Origin: Saccoglossus kowalevskii
Lineage: Eukaryota; Hemichordata; Enteropneusta; Harrimaniidae
Length of the DNA: 37,694 nucleotides
Direction of reading: 5' to 3'
Assembly: GCF_000003605.2 (NCBI RefSeq)
Contig: NW_003120934.1
Coordinates: 1-37,694, forward strand
Shown: one piece after another, positions 1 to 10,489 of the stretch
How positions within the stretch are numbered: position 1 is the stretch's first letter
Layout of the letters: every line of letters begins with the position of its first letter
The notes under the pieces: generated by a model
Seen by the model: only the letters and a program-made list of their open reading frames with translations
Databases searched by the model: none
What the model was told of the DNA's origin: nothing
Program-made: the position numbers and the translations under genes

Positions 1-347
1 CCAAAAATACCTCTAAATTTCTTAAGTAAATGTTGTTGCTTTATATTTTTTCAATTTGTTGATCCAAATATTTGCCAGAATTCAAAATTTCACAAAAAAG
101 TTGTGTCTGAGCTCAGCGAAATGTTCCCTTCAACAACATTCCACGATTTTCACAAAATTAAAGAATATTATACTAATCTGAGAATTCAATGACTATGCCA
201 TAAATTCATTAAGAATTCACACCTAACTGATCACAGTTGTGAATTTTGATGTTTGTGCTGCTCACTGGTGCCATGGAATCTAAGCAGGCCAACAGCATAA
301 AAACAAAAGTCAGTACAAATTCACCTGTAGAGGGCAGTAGCACTTAC
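1..347. other. Intron sequence at the left edge
   Basis: Minus-strand intron downstream of exon 10 of the FN3 gene. No coding segment is seen. A CTCF-like motif on the plus strand at 324-337 (CCTGTAGAGGGCAG) is the only recognisable item. Confidence 0.5.
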
Positions 348-596
348 TTGTGTATTGATAGAGTGTAATTGTACTTCCGCCTACTGCTGACAGGAAAATA
401 GAATAGCGTATTCCAGAATCCAAACCAGTAAATGTGTAGGACTTTGTAGTCGAGCTCAAATCACCAGATTCCAGAAAAATAGAGTTTGTACCAATTACTC
501 TTATCTGATAACCGGTTGCATCTATGTCTGGACTCCATTTTATCCAAAGAGTTGTTTCAGTGACTTCTATGATGTACCCAGCGAAACTAGTACCAG
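348..596 (-). CDS. Exon 10: FN3 domain 9 (gene continues off the left edge)
   Basis: Residues 743-825. Acceptor tgttcacattag|CTGGTA, donor TACACA|GTAAGT read in phase 1, 83 codons. The A strand is GYIIEVTETT, the B-strand Trp is in LWIKWSPDIDA, strand C is YQIRVIGTN, and the tyrosine corner is GLDSGIRYSIFLSAVGG. It has the most degenerate FN3 profile of the nine and is the shortest. Its strong phase-1 donor shows that at least one more exon lies beyond position 1. Confidence 0.87.
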
Positions 597-669
597 CTAA
601 TGTGAACACAAATATATAAGATTTTTTAGACATGGTACATAATGAACATTATTGAAAATTATCATATAA

Positions 670-2062
670 AAAGTTATTGAGACATGGCATGTGGAACATT
701 GTTGAGTGGTACGTGGAACATTGTTGAGTGGTACGTGGAACATTGTTGCGACATGCTATGTGGAACATTGTTGCGACATGCTATGTAGAACATTGTTGAG
801 TGGTACGTGGAACATTGTTGAGACATGCTATGTGGAACATTGTTGAGACATGGTACGTGGAACATTGTTGAGACATGGTATGTTGAGCATTGTTGGGACA
901 TGGTATTTGGAACATTGTTGAGACATGGTAGGTGGAACATTGTTGAAACATGGTATGTGGAACATTGTTGAGACATTGTATGTGGAACATTGTTGAGAAA
1001 TGGTATGTGGAACATTGTTGGGACATGTTACGTGGGACATTGTTGGGACACGGTAATTGAAACATTGTTGATACATAGTATGTGGAACATTGTTGAGAAT
1101 TGGTATGTGGAACATTGTTGAGACATGGTATGTGTAACATTGTTGAGACATGATATGTGGAACATTGTTGAGATATGGTACGTGGAACATTGTTGAGACA
1201 TGGTATGTGGAACATTGTTGAGACATGGTATGTGTAACATTATTGAGACATGGTATGTGGAACATTGTTGAGACATGGTATGTGTAACATTGTTGAGACA
1301 TGCTATGTGGAACATTGTTGAGACATGGTACGTGAAACATTGTTGAGACATGGTATGTTGAGCATTGTTGGGACATGGTATTTGGAACATTGTTGAGACA
1401 TGGTAGGTGGAACATTGTTGAAACATGGTATGTGGAACATTGTTGAGAAATGGTATGTGGAACATTGTTGGGACATGGTATGTGGAACATTGTTGAGACA
1501 TGGTATGTGGAACATTGTTGAGACATGGTATGTGTAACATTGTTGAGACATGATATGTGGAACATTGTTGAGATATGATATGTGGAACATTGTTGAGACA
1601 TGGTATGTGTAACATTATTGAGACAGTATGTGGAACATTGTTGAGACATGGTATGTGTAACATTGTTGAGACATGGTATGTGTAACATTATTGGGACATG
1701 TTATGTGGGACATTGTTGGGACACGGTAATTGAAACATTGTTGATACATAGTATGTGGAACATTGTTGAGACTTGGTATGTGGAACATTGTTGAGACATG
1801 GTATGTGTAACATTGTTGAGACATGATATGTGGAACATTGTTGAGATATGGTATGTGGAACATTGTTGAGTCATGGTATGTGGAACATTGTTGAGACATG
1901 GTATGTGTAACATTATTGAGACATGGTATGTGGAACATTGTTGAGACATGGTATGTGTAACATTGTTGAGACATGGTATGTGGAACATTATTGAGACATG
2001 GTATGTGGAACATTGTTGAGACATGGTATGTGTAACATTGTTGAGACATGGTATTTAGAACA
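670..2062. repeat. 25-bp minisatellite, about 55 copies, within the intron between FN3 exons 9 and 10
   Basis: The unit read on the plus strand is roughly GAGACATGGTATG then TGGAACATTGTT (25 bp), repeated with point variation over about 1.4 kb. The first few units use a variant (GAGTGGTACGTGGAACATT). Because 25 is not a multiple of three and the minus-strand unit has no stop codon in any phase, all three minus-strand frames stay open and give 25-residue periodic translations (up to 286 codons). These are by-products of the repeat, not genes. The array sits inside an intron bounded by good splice sites. Confidence 0.97.
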
Positions 2063-2153
2063 TAATTTGTGAACAAAAAAATAAAATAACACGAGGAACA
2101 CTAGTAGTATATGATGTATATTAAAATGAAGCAATACATCAATGTATCCTTAC

Positions 2154-2429
2154 TTGTTGTGAACTCTTCCTGTTGGACAGAACTATGTAAAGTCCCACTT
2201 ATGGTCTGCACTGTTACAGTATAACTTGTTGCGGGTGTTAATCCTTCTAACACAACCTTAGAGATGTCAGACGGCACTTCCATTGGTGACTGAGTAAGCC
2301 CATTGACCGGCGAGTATGTTAGCAAGTATTTATCAAAAACATTGCTGGACAAAGCCGGTCCAGTCCAAATGACTTTGGAGGTAGTCTCTGATACGCTGTC
2401 TATTGTGATGGATGATGGCGGTTGTGGTT
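2154..2429 (-). CDS. Exon 9: FN3 domain 8
   Basis: Residues 651-742. Acceptor tattttacag|AACCAC, donor ACAACA|GTAAGG read in phase 1, 92 codons. The true exon extends about 75 bases upstream of its first in-frame ATG and begins PQPPSSITI. The B-strand Trp is in KVIWTGPALSS, strand C is YLLTYSPVNG, and the tyrosine corner is GLTPATSYTVTVQTISG. The next intron contains the 25-bp minisatellite. Reading on past the donor meets a stop in 20 codons, so exon 9 does not read into that array. Confidence 0.9.
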
Positions 2430-2572
2430 CTGTAAAATAATAGTAGGCAGATTTGTTTTAGTTGTTTAATTATAAATAGACATTAGTAAAAACGAAACAC
2501 CTTTTCATGAAATAAGCCTCTGTGTCATTTGCATTGAATTCCACATACTTGCTACAGTACATTACAGAATAT

Positions 2573-2614
2573 ATAAATAAATATATAAATAAATAAATAA
2601 ATATATAAATAAAA
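2573..2614. repeat. ATAAAT/ATATAAAT simple repeat
   Basis: A low-complexity run of ATAAATATATAAATAAATAA in the intron between FN3 exons 8 and 9. A similar tract recurs at 4100-4150. Confidence 0.9.
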
Positions 2615-3111
2615 CGTAGTTGAACTTTGGTGACCTTGCCCATTGTTATATAACATTATTCTTTTTATCCTAGTGTGTTTCAATATGAATATGCATTGTC
2701 ATAATACATTTTGAATACAAACAAGTTTTGGGGTTGAAACAACAGTGGGAAGTCAGTTTACCGAATGTCAATGATAGATATATAGTACATATTTTACAAA
2801 AACATTGGTGCCTAATTTGTTTAATTATTTTAAGGGACATAAATTCCAGCTTTATTCAAAGTAATTCAGATTTTTTAGTATAAAAACAAATGCCTCATCT
2901 CAAAAAAGGTGCTGCGTTTAGACGTGAATAGATTCATAAACCATGCAAGATACCAGAAAATCTTAGCTAGCTTTTGCCCAAGTATTTTGTACAGGTGTTT
3001 GTCAAAAATTAATGATTCACTGGGACAAATATGAACTGCCTTATTATATTCATTGAGTGACAACTGTATTATTTGAAAAGTAAACAAAAACGCCCTCTAT
3101 GAATAGCTATC

Positions 3112-3261
3112 ATTAATTTTAGCTGAAAAGGCTTTTTGGGCGTTTTGTATGGAATTTATTTTCACTAATTTTTGATGAGTTTAATGTGAAATATGGATTT
3201 TATTTTCACGGAATCATCCCTTCAGCAAAAATAGCGAAAATAAAGTATTCTACAGTAGTTA
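3112..3261 (-). mobile_element. Palindromic MITE-like element, copy A (truncated, inverted)
   Basis: Reverse-orientation copy of the family described at 12259-12470. It keeps the internal segments (TTTTCACGGAATCATCCCTT, AATGTGAAATATGG) and one terminal arm (AGCGAAAATAAAGTATTCTA then CAGTA), but the opposite arm stops at about 3112, so it is 5'-truncated. It lies in the intron between FN3 exons 8 and 9. Confidence 0.8.
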
Positions 3262-4099
3262 GTTGGTGTCCAGTGGAGAGAGAAGTCAACAGTACTTTGC
3301 CTCCTGAGAATCTACATCTTCAAATACTGCAAATTTTGTTTTTAAAGTGCATTTTAAATTACTATAAAAGCTCTGTCATTCTATTTTATTAGCTGAAACA
3401 AATTCCTGTGAATTTTCATTTGTCGAATGAACTCTTTGTCAAATACAGAGTACTAGTATCTATTCTTGAGTACATTTTTCTCTGTAAAATGTGGAGGCAA
3501 CGTTTTGCTTTTTATGTATTTTTTATGTATTGTTTTTGATTTGATAACTTTGAACTGAACATATTTTCTATTAGATTCAGATCTTGATCAAAGTTTGGCA
3601 CCCAATTCATAGGAGTGCTTATATTGATTTTCTTCTGACATCTTGTTTTCTGTAAAGATTTGATGTTTGCAAATGTGTATCAGACCGTGCAAAAACTCTC
3701 TCCGTGAGTTGGTTTGGAAACCTAGTCTAGTATTTCCATGGGATACCAAGGATATTATTACAGGATAAATGATTTGCTTCATTGAACACAGACAACAATG
3801 CATATTTTCACTGACATCAGTGTATTAGTCATCAGTGATCAGTCAAGTAGAACATATTTTTTTTTTTTATTTTCTCAATTTGTGTATGATATTTTCATAC
3901 AGGACATCTGTCATTCATACTCAGAGAAGACTGTATACTGATGAATAAGGTGACCAAGTTTAATAAAGTTTAGAATAGAATTAGTAAAGTTATTATGCAA
4001 ACAATGACAATTATTAACGATGACAACAAGGACGACAACGCCAGACAGACAATTTTCCCTTAATATACCTTACCCTTCCATCTTTGATGTTAAAGGTAA

Positions 4100-4152
4100 T
4101 AAATATATAAATAAAAAATATATAAATAAATAAATATATAAATAAATAAACG
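4100..4152. repeat. AAATATATAAAT simple repeat
   Basis: A low-complexity tract of the same composition as 2573-2614, immediately before the dispersed repeat at 4185-4620. Confidence 0.9.
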
Positions 4153-4184
4153 AGTATTGAGAGATATTGCTCTGGAACAGCATA

Positions 4185-4620
4185 AATAAAACAAAATCAG
4201 CCATTTTGAATACATGTATAATGAGTACATACAATTTGAACATAATCAGTCACAGCAAATCGGAGATATAGCACTAGAACCACAATCATTAAAACAAAAT
4301 GGCCGCCAGTCGGCCATTTTGAATCTTATCTGAAAAACAAAATGATGTGCATCAAGGTACTATAATGTCCAACATATATACCATGTTTGAACAAAATCCA
4401 TCTGTAAACAAAAATGGCCGCCATTCGGCTATCTTGAATCAGATCGTGTAACAAATTGACGTGCATATGTATAATATCGTGTATGATGTATATCTGAAGT
4501 TTGATTGTGATTAGTCCAGGCATTCTTAAAATACAGGTCCGGACGCGCGCACGCACGCACGGAGGTCAAAAATAAATCCCCGTTTTCGGACTGCGTCCGA
4601 ACGAGGACTAATAAATATAC
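4185..4620. repeat. Dispersed repeat with about 115-bp internal units around palindromic TGGCCGCC...GGCCATTTTGA
   Basis: Three diverged units recur at about 4190, 4297 and 4412. Each is centred on AAAATGGCCGCC followed by CGGCCATTTTGAAT or a decayed form, each with AACAAAAT upstream. The 3' end is a GC-rich tail with GCGCGCACGCACGCAC and CGGACTGCGTCCG (an inverted pair), unlike the surrounding AT-rich intron. It looks like a copy of an interspersed repeat family. The class is unknown. Confidence 0.65.
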
Positions 4621-4707
4621 GAGTTCAGAAACAAATAACCTTAACATTACAACAAGTATACTTTTGGGATTTACAAAAGTTTACAGTAAAAAATCAAAGA
4701 AACTTAC

Positions 4708-4971
4708 TTGTTCGTTGCTCTATAGAGCCTCTCTCCAATTCGGTTCCATCACTGGCAACAGTATACAGTGTAATAAGATATGCCTCGCCTGGATTGAGAT
4801 TATTTATTAATTGAATCGGTGTCGTTTTGGACACCGTAAATGGGGAATCGGGATCTCCACCTGACGGAGAATAACTTAATTTATATTCATCAAAATCACC
4901 CACAATAGGTGACCATTGCAGCAGTAAGTACGTCTCCCCAATCGGCTGCGATACTGTTAATACAGTGGGTA
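4708..4971 (-). CDS. Exon 8: FN3 domain 7
   Basis: Residues 563-650. Acceptor ttctcttacag|TACCCA, donor AGAACAA|GTAAGT, phase 1 at both ends, 88 codons. The A strand is PTVLTVSQP, the B-strand Trp is in LLLQWSPIVGD, strand C is YKLSYSPSGGDP, and the tyrosine corner is NLNPGEAYLITLYTVASDG. Nothing is odd in the exon. The following intron carries a palindromic MITE-like copy and a diverged internally repeated dispersed element. Confidence 0.9.
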
Positions 4972-6824
4972 CTGTAAGAGAAAAAAATGCCAAGACATTA
5001 CTCTAATCATCATTATGCTGACTAGTACAGATGTTAAATGGTGAACAATACTATTGTTTATTACTGGTATGTCATATGTAGCATTTATCCCTATAATCAA
5101 TCTTGCTGCATAGCTGTTGTATATAATGACAGAGTTGTTGTTAAGCTGTGAATGTGTGGAATGGAACTGTAAGTACAACACTATTGTGCCTAAAAAATAA
5201 CATTTATATTCTACTTTCATCTGGGGGTGTTAATTTGTTTCAGTATGTTTCAGTTAACTGGATGTTACTTAATCAAAATTTAAACTTTTATTTCTAAACA
5301 TTTCACAAAACTCTAACCTGTTTAACATCTTGATTTTGTAACAGTTAAACTGTATCAAGTTTTTTTTTCATTTATTTTGTTTGCGAATGAGCAAAGTGCA
5401 TCCGCCTAGATTAGTTATAAAAGATCCTGGAATAGATATTTAAAACCAAAAAAATATACATCTTTAATTTGCTTTCACATTAGAAGGTAGCACATCCCCA
5501 TCCCTTTTATTAACAAGCCAAGACTTTACATGATTTTATTCTGTAAAAACAACTTTGAAGCCACCATCTTCTAGCCAATGGGTCTTTGTAAACAGATGTC
5601 AAGGCCAAACATTTGTTTCAGTTCAGGCCCACAAAAAGTACACTCAGTGTTTTGTATACCTTTATGAATAACGCCAATTACCATTCAGCAAATGTGGTAC
5701 AGATACAATGTTAGATAGAATAGTGTACACGCTTGTTTAAAACAGATTCAATTTCATTTAAAAGTTGCCAGCTTTTCGCCGAATCTTAAACAGCATGTTA
5801 ATGATATGTAATTTATAGCGCATTGTTTGTGTTATCAGAGTTCAGTCTTCTTTTAAATGATGTCAGGGATATATGGGGGGTGAGAGAATATTAAGAGATA
5901 CATGCTTTATGTCTAATTCTATTGTACAAAAACTAATATGCAATGACACTGAATATCCGATACTGAATACATACACATCTATTACATTGAATATACGTAT
6001 TAAATTATATAATAAAATCAGAACTGCAAAAATTACATACACCTAATGTTATTACTATGTAATACTAAGATACCACCATGAAAAGATAACTACACCCCTA
6101 AAAGTTGATTCTACTTGGTATCATTCCAATGTTATTTTTATACGTGGGTTATACCATTCACTAGTTAGAGGGAGGAAAGATTAATATAGGAGGGATGTTA
6201 CATTATAAATACCACATTAATTACAGGCATATGACTACCAATAACAATACACTATGTTAAACAGTTCTACCTGTATCTATAAAGAAATTGCAAAATGAAG
6301 AGACAAGCAATTATGTGCGCATGAAAAAGAAACTTAATTTGCACCGAAAATGCAAGTGTGCAGTTTCCCTAATATCAATAATAGATGTAGTTTTACAATA
6401 AAATAATTGAAAAAAAAAACACTTTTTAGTAGTTTTCACCAAATGCAAACACTTTGGTAGAATGTTGTGCACAATTTCATGTATGTTTGAACAAAGCTGA
6501 AATCTTTCTTCCCCATTGACTCCATGTCTTGATCAAAAATTTTGAAAGAAATTTGTGGGGGATTACATATGTTTTGTGAAAGAATACAAAAGTTGTCTCT
6601 GATGTAAAATAACAATAGTTGCTGATCAAAGTCACCAGGCATTTTGAAACATTTTTTGAGGAGTGAGACAAATCACAACAATGGCTCCAATCAGTATTTT
6701 ACATCATATCAATGTACATTAGAAAACTGCACAAGAGTTCACCAGTAAAGAAAATATATCAAATTGATGAGTTATGTTTAGTATGTTCTTTTTAGTACTG
6801 GAATCAAATTCCCTTATCACTTAC
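4972..6824. other. Intron between FN3 exons 7 and 8, nothing recognised
   Basis: About 1.85 kb of AT-rich sequence with frequent stops on both strands. No FN3-like or other coding segment and no clear repeat was seen. Confidence 0.6.
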
Positions 6825-7115
6825 AGGTGTTGATCTGAATTGTCTGGGGGTAACTGACTACTTTGCTATCGCCGGAACCAGCAGCTGTGACAACACTAAT
6901 AGTATATGTAGTTTCTGGTGCGAGACTAGAGAATGAAGCTGTAGTGCCATGTGTAGTTGGGTTTACAGTTTTACTATAACTTATTGAACCGTCCTGTGAT
7001 ACTATTGATACGTCGTAGTACTCAACGTCGCCATCTGCGGCAACCCACGAAAACACTACAATGTTGGGTGTAATGTTGTCTTGGTCATACGTGATCTCAC
7101 CGGACATGCCAAGTT
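6825..7115 (-). CDS. Exon 7: FN3 domain 6
   Basis: Residues 466-562. Acceptor ctcttcaacag|AACTTG, donor AACACCT|GTAAGT, phase 1 at both ends. At 97 codons it is the longest domain here. B-strand Trp is in VVFSWVAADGD, strand C is YYDVSIVSQDG, and the tyrosine corner is SLAPETTYTISVVTAAG. The A strand is unusually acidic and polar (EITYDQDNITP), and NIT there is a possible N-glycosylation site. Confidence 0.9.
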
Positions 7116-7136
7116 CTGTTGAAGAGCAGGAAAAGT

Positions 7137-7161
7137 AAAAATAAAATAAAATAAAATAAAA
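7137..7161. repeat. (AAAAT)n pentanucleotide microsatellite
   Basis: About five AAAAT/AAATA units directly upstream (in transcript sense) of the acceptor of FN3 exon 7, replacing part of the normal pyrimidine tract with T-rich sequence on the minus strand. Confidence 0.85.
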
Positions 7162-8174
7162 AGCAAAATGTCAGCAAAAGGTGGCATTTAAAGAAATAAA
7201 CAGATTTGTTTTTAATTAAGCATTCCATCATACAATGCAACATCAGTAGCCCTCGGTAGATGTAACCATGGAAACCCAATATATAACAACATTTAATGAA
7301 CTGAAATTAAAATGATGGATGAACATTACTTTCCTGGTGAAAATAAATTTATCTGTAATTTGCATATAATCAGAATAAGGAGAAAATATACAGTTTGGCA
7401 ATAGACAATTCTTCAGAATTACTTCACTCACATGTCACATGTCAATTTTTAGTATTGATGTTTGATACTGTATGATGGTGGATATATTGGAAATGACATG
7501 TCATGACCTGAAAATGCTGTTTTTCAATGAAAAAACCCAATTGTGTTAGTGCTATTCTGTTCTACTGTTGTGTGTACTAGAAATATTTATAGTTGACACT
7601 AAATCATATTCCAATTTGATAAATAATATTAAAAAAATTAAAAAATACGTTTTCAAGCTATAATGTTCAAATGCTCAGATCATTAGATTTCATTGCATGT
7701 GACTTTGATTAACACTGGTGTTCACAAAACTAGATAAAAAATCATACTATCATAAAGCTTTGAGAACAAAGGTTTCAAAACAGCATTATTTCAGCCACTG
7801 ACCATTGTTTCGAAATTTTGTCAGGTAACATACAATGAACATATTACATACATGTACGAAGACAATTTTTTAAGAAATTTGTCATTACCTTTTTCACTAC
7901 CAAACATTCTCGCCCAAATTTGCCTGCACTTTTTTTTTTTAAATTTCTGGAAATGAACCCTAATTTTGGAACCAGCAGACAAAATTTAAGTAAAATTTCA
8001 GTTTCTACTCGAAAAATTTAGCTATTTAAACAGGACTATTTTTTGAATTTGTGATGAAAAGAGGGAACTGATGACGAAAAGGTTACAAAGAAGAGTTCCA
8101 CAAATTTGGTGATGGTTGTTTTCCATAAAATAAATTCAAACTGTATTAAATTCAGCATTTACACCATTACTTAC
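7162..8174. other. Intron between FN3 exons 6 and 7, nothing recognised
   Basis: AT-rich, with frequent stops and no coding signal on either strand. The undecamer CCTCGGTAGAT at about 7251 recurs at about 15140 and, shortened, at 33663. Confidence 0.5.
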
Positions 8175-8429
8175 TTGTTCTTACAGTCTTGGTCTGATCC
8201 TCTGGGTTGTCAGGAGCTTGAGAAGAAACAATTACCGTGTATTCACGTCCTGGTATCAATCCTGTGAATGTATGTTGTCGAATATCGGTGCTAGTGTAAA
8301 CCTCTGAAGCTGAATCTGCTGGTGATATTGAGACAAGGTAGTTCGTTGCCTGCGGGTATTCATTGAATGATATCTGTATGCTGGTGTAATTCACTGATTT
8401 TATGTTGATTCCTGCAGGTGTACCAGGCA
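8175..8429 (-). CDS. Exon 6: FN3 domain 5
   Basis: Residues 381-465. Acceptor tatttgacag|TGCCTG, donor AGAACA|GTAAGT read in phase 1, 85 codons. It begins PGTPAGINI, has Phe instead of the B-strand Trp (IQISFNEYPQ), strand C YLVSISPAD, and the tyrosine corner GLIPGREYTVIVSS. NYTS near the start is a possible N-glycosylation site. It ends TKTVRT. Two of the nine domains (this one and domain 2) have Trp replaced by Phe, a common FN3 variation. Confidence 0.9.
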
Positions 8430-8988
8430 CTGTCAAATAATGATAAATTCATTAATTTGTGTTTTCATATGGAAATAGAAAAAGATTTTAGCCATATGTA
8501 CAGGTACAATATTTATTTCACGTATAGCATTTGTGTCATGGAATTGACAGAGATTGGGAAAATGAAGTTGAGGAAAATGATGCGCTTTAAAATGAAAACT
8601 GTTTGGTTGTGCAGTTAGGGATAAAGATTCTAAAAACATTATTTGTTATTGGTGAATGAACTAGAGATGAGATTCTTTATACAATCTGCTACAGAAGGGG
8701 CATGAGATGTGCAGCCATCTTTTAATCAAGCCTAACCAAACAAGTTTTCTTCAAAGTAGCACATATATGTATTAGACAAGATATCTTTGTATTTGTCTTT
8801 CAACGAGACTGTGTCACATTTGACCCCCTTCATCACACTTTCGGTGAAATACAAGTATAAGTTGAACTCTGGTCTACCAATAATTAGCCAGATGCAACAA
8901 TCACTAAAAAAACATCTAATATTTTCCTGTATAAATGTACAAGCAATCTCTTAAATAAAGATAATTTAACGAAAGTAAAAATACTCAC
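8430..8988. other. Intron between FN3 exons 5 and 6, nothing recognised
   Basis: Short open frames exist on both strands (about 66-68 codons), but they overlap each other and lack protein-like composition. Confidence 0.5.
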
Positions 8989-9255
8989 ATGTAGTCTGAG
9001 TGAATTCATAGCCCTCACTCTCTTGGTTCCCAGCAACAGTTACTATAGTGATGGTGTAGTCAGTACCAGGGTCGAGACCTTCAAACTCAAATGTATTACT
9101 ACCATCAACAACGTCATTGGATTCTGGTGTTAAGCCATTATCTGGTGCATAGGAAACTCTGTAATATTCATTGCCACCGACTGGATCAGACCAGGATATC
9201 GTCATAGTGTTCTCGCCCACTGCCAGAATTGAGTGTGATGTAACTGGATTTGGCT
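8989..9255 (-). CDS. Exon 5: FN3 domain 4
   Basis: Residues 292-380. The acceptor is cttgacctacag|AGCCAA and the donor ACTACAT|GTGAGT, phase 1 at both ends, 89 codons. The exon begins about 36 bases upstream of its first in-frame ATG, because the PNPVTSHSILAV segment belongs to the A strand. The B-strand Trp is in MTISWSDPVGG, strand C is YYRVSYAPDNG, and the tyrosine corner is GLDPGTDYTITIVTVAG. This is the most canonical FN3 domain of the set. Acidic residues are frequent (SNDVVDGSNTFEFEG). Confidence 0.92.
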
Positions 9256-9718
9256 CTGTAGGTCAAGGTACAGTAATAGGGCAAGTTAAAATAAAACAAG
9301 ATTTATATTTAGTTGTTTTTGCTATACATAATAGAGATTAACCTATCATATGTTCTATTGGCCCCTAAACCAGCATATAGTATTATTATTTGATATTACA
9401 GACAGTACAGGGATTACAAAGAATTATTAGCTGTTTTTTTTTTTATTTTCACTGATAACTAAATGAGCTAAATTAAAATCCAGCAGCATTTCAATTGCCT
9501 GAATACGCATTCTGATTGGCTGATAGTGTGATTTCTATTATGCAAGCCTTAGTGAAATACATCATATACCATGGTTGTGTTATGTTTAGATACATGATTT
9601 TTGAATGCTTTGTGGTTGTCTCTACATAGTGCCGTGTAGGCGATTACGTTACATTTAGATATAGATCATTCAACAATTCAAAGTTATTTTATTACCCCAC
9701 TGTACAATTAAATAAGAC

Positions 9719-9786
9719 CAGTGAGGGCGCCATTCCACTTTCTGCTTTCAATGCATGAAAAGACCATTGAGGGCGCCATTCTACTC
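9719..9786. repeat. 46-bp minisatellite, left fragment (about 1.5 units)
   Basis: GAGGGCGCCATTCCACT, then TTCTGCTTTCAATGCATGAA and AAGACC, followed by a second partial unit. It matches the array at 10238-10489 and is separated from it by a 451-bp unrelated segment. Confidence 0.85.
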
Positions 9787-10237
9787 AAGTGTCATGGCGT
9801 ACCAAGCCACAATAGGCCAGTAACTAGTAACGAATCCGGCATTCCGATTGGTTCGTTACTTTCTCGTTGCTTGTTCTATTTCCCTTGGTTACCTGACGTC
9901 AGCGCTCACGCTCGTGGCCATTCAAGGGGTTTCCCTTTACTTTCGAAAGTTGGGCGATAAAAAACTTGTTTCTTTTGTTATAAATTTGCACAGAAACAGT
10001 GAAGAAATGTCAGAAACATCTCAAATATGTAAATCTAAGCAGGCAGTATGTATGAGCATGGCTTTATTGTAGTATTACAGACACGTTTACACTGAATGGA
10101 ACTTGGAATGTTTTCAAATTAAGTCACTCAGTCACGTGCCTTTCGGCCAGAAAACCGGCCCAAATGGAATAATATGGCGATTACTAGTTACCTGCGTCCT
10201 ACTGGCCATTCGCAAAGAACGCGGGAACCAGCGAATC
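9787..10237. mobile_element. Insertion interrupting the 46-bp minisatellite, probable TIR element
   Basis: This 451-bp segment breaks the repeat within one unit: the left part stops after CTACTC and the right resumes at TGCTTTCAATG. It is richer in G+C and CpG than its surroundings. Imperfect inverted arms lie near its ends: GGCCAGTAACTAGTAACG at 9815-9832, and at 10178-10207 the complement of GGCCAGTA, a 9-base spacer, then TAACTAGTAA. No open frame worth calling is present. Transposon identity is inferred only from position and arms. Confidence 0.5.
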
Positions 10238-10489
10238 TGCTTTCAATGCATGAAAGGACCAATGTGGGCACCATTCCACTCTCAGCTTTCAATGCATGAA
10301 ATGACCAATGAGGGCGCCATTGCACTCTCAGCTTTCAATGCATGAAAAGACCAATAAGGGCGCCATTCCACTCTCAGCTTTCAATGCATGGAAAGACCAA
10401 AGAGGGCGCCATTCTACTCTCAGCTTTCTATGCATGGAAAGACCAAAGAGGGCACCATTCTACTCTCAGCTTTCAATGCCTAACTTACT
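10238..10489. repeat. 46-bp minisatellite, main block (five units plus a partial)
   Basis: The unit is TTTCAATGCATGAAAAGACC, then AATGAGGGCGCCATTCCACT and CTCAGC, with few differences between copies. The last partial unit (TTTCAATGCC) ends four to five bases from the GTAAGT donor of FN3 exon 4. Plus-strand open frames over it are repeat by-products. Confidence 0.95.

Noticed and set aside
674-2076. Seven long overlapping minus-strand open frames with Cys/His-rich 25-residue repeats
   Set aside because: They arise in all three frames from a 25-bp tandem repeat inside an intron. The repeat length, not selection on protein, explains them.
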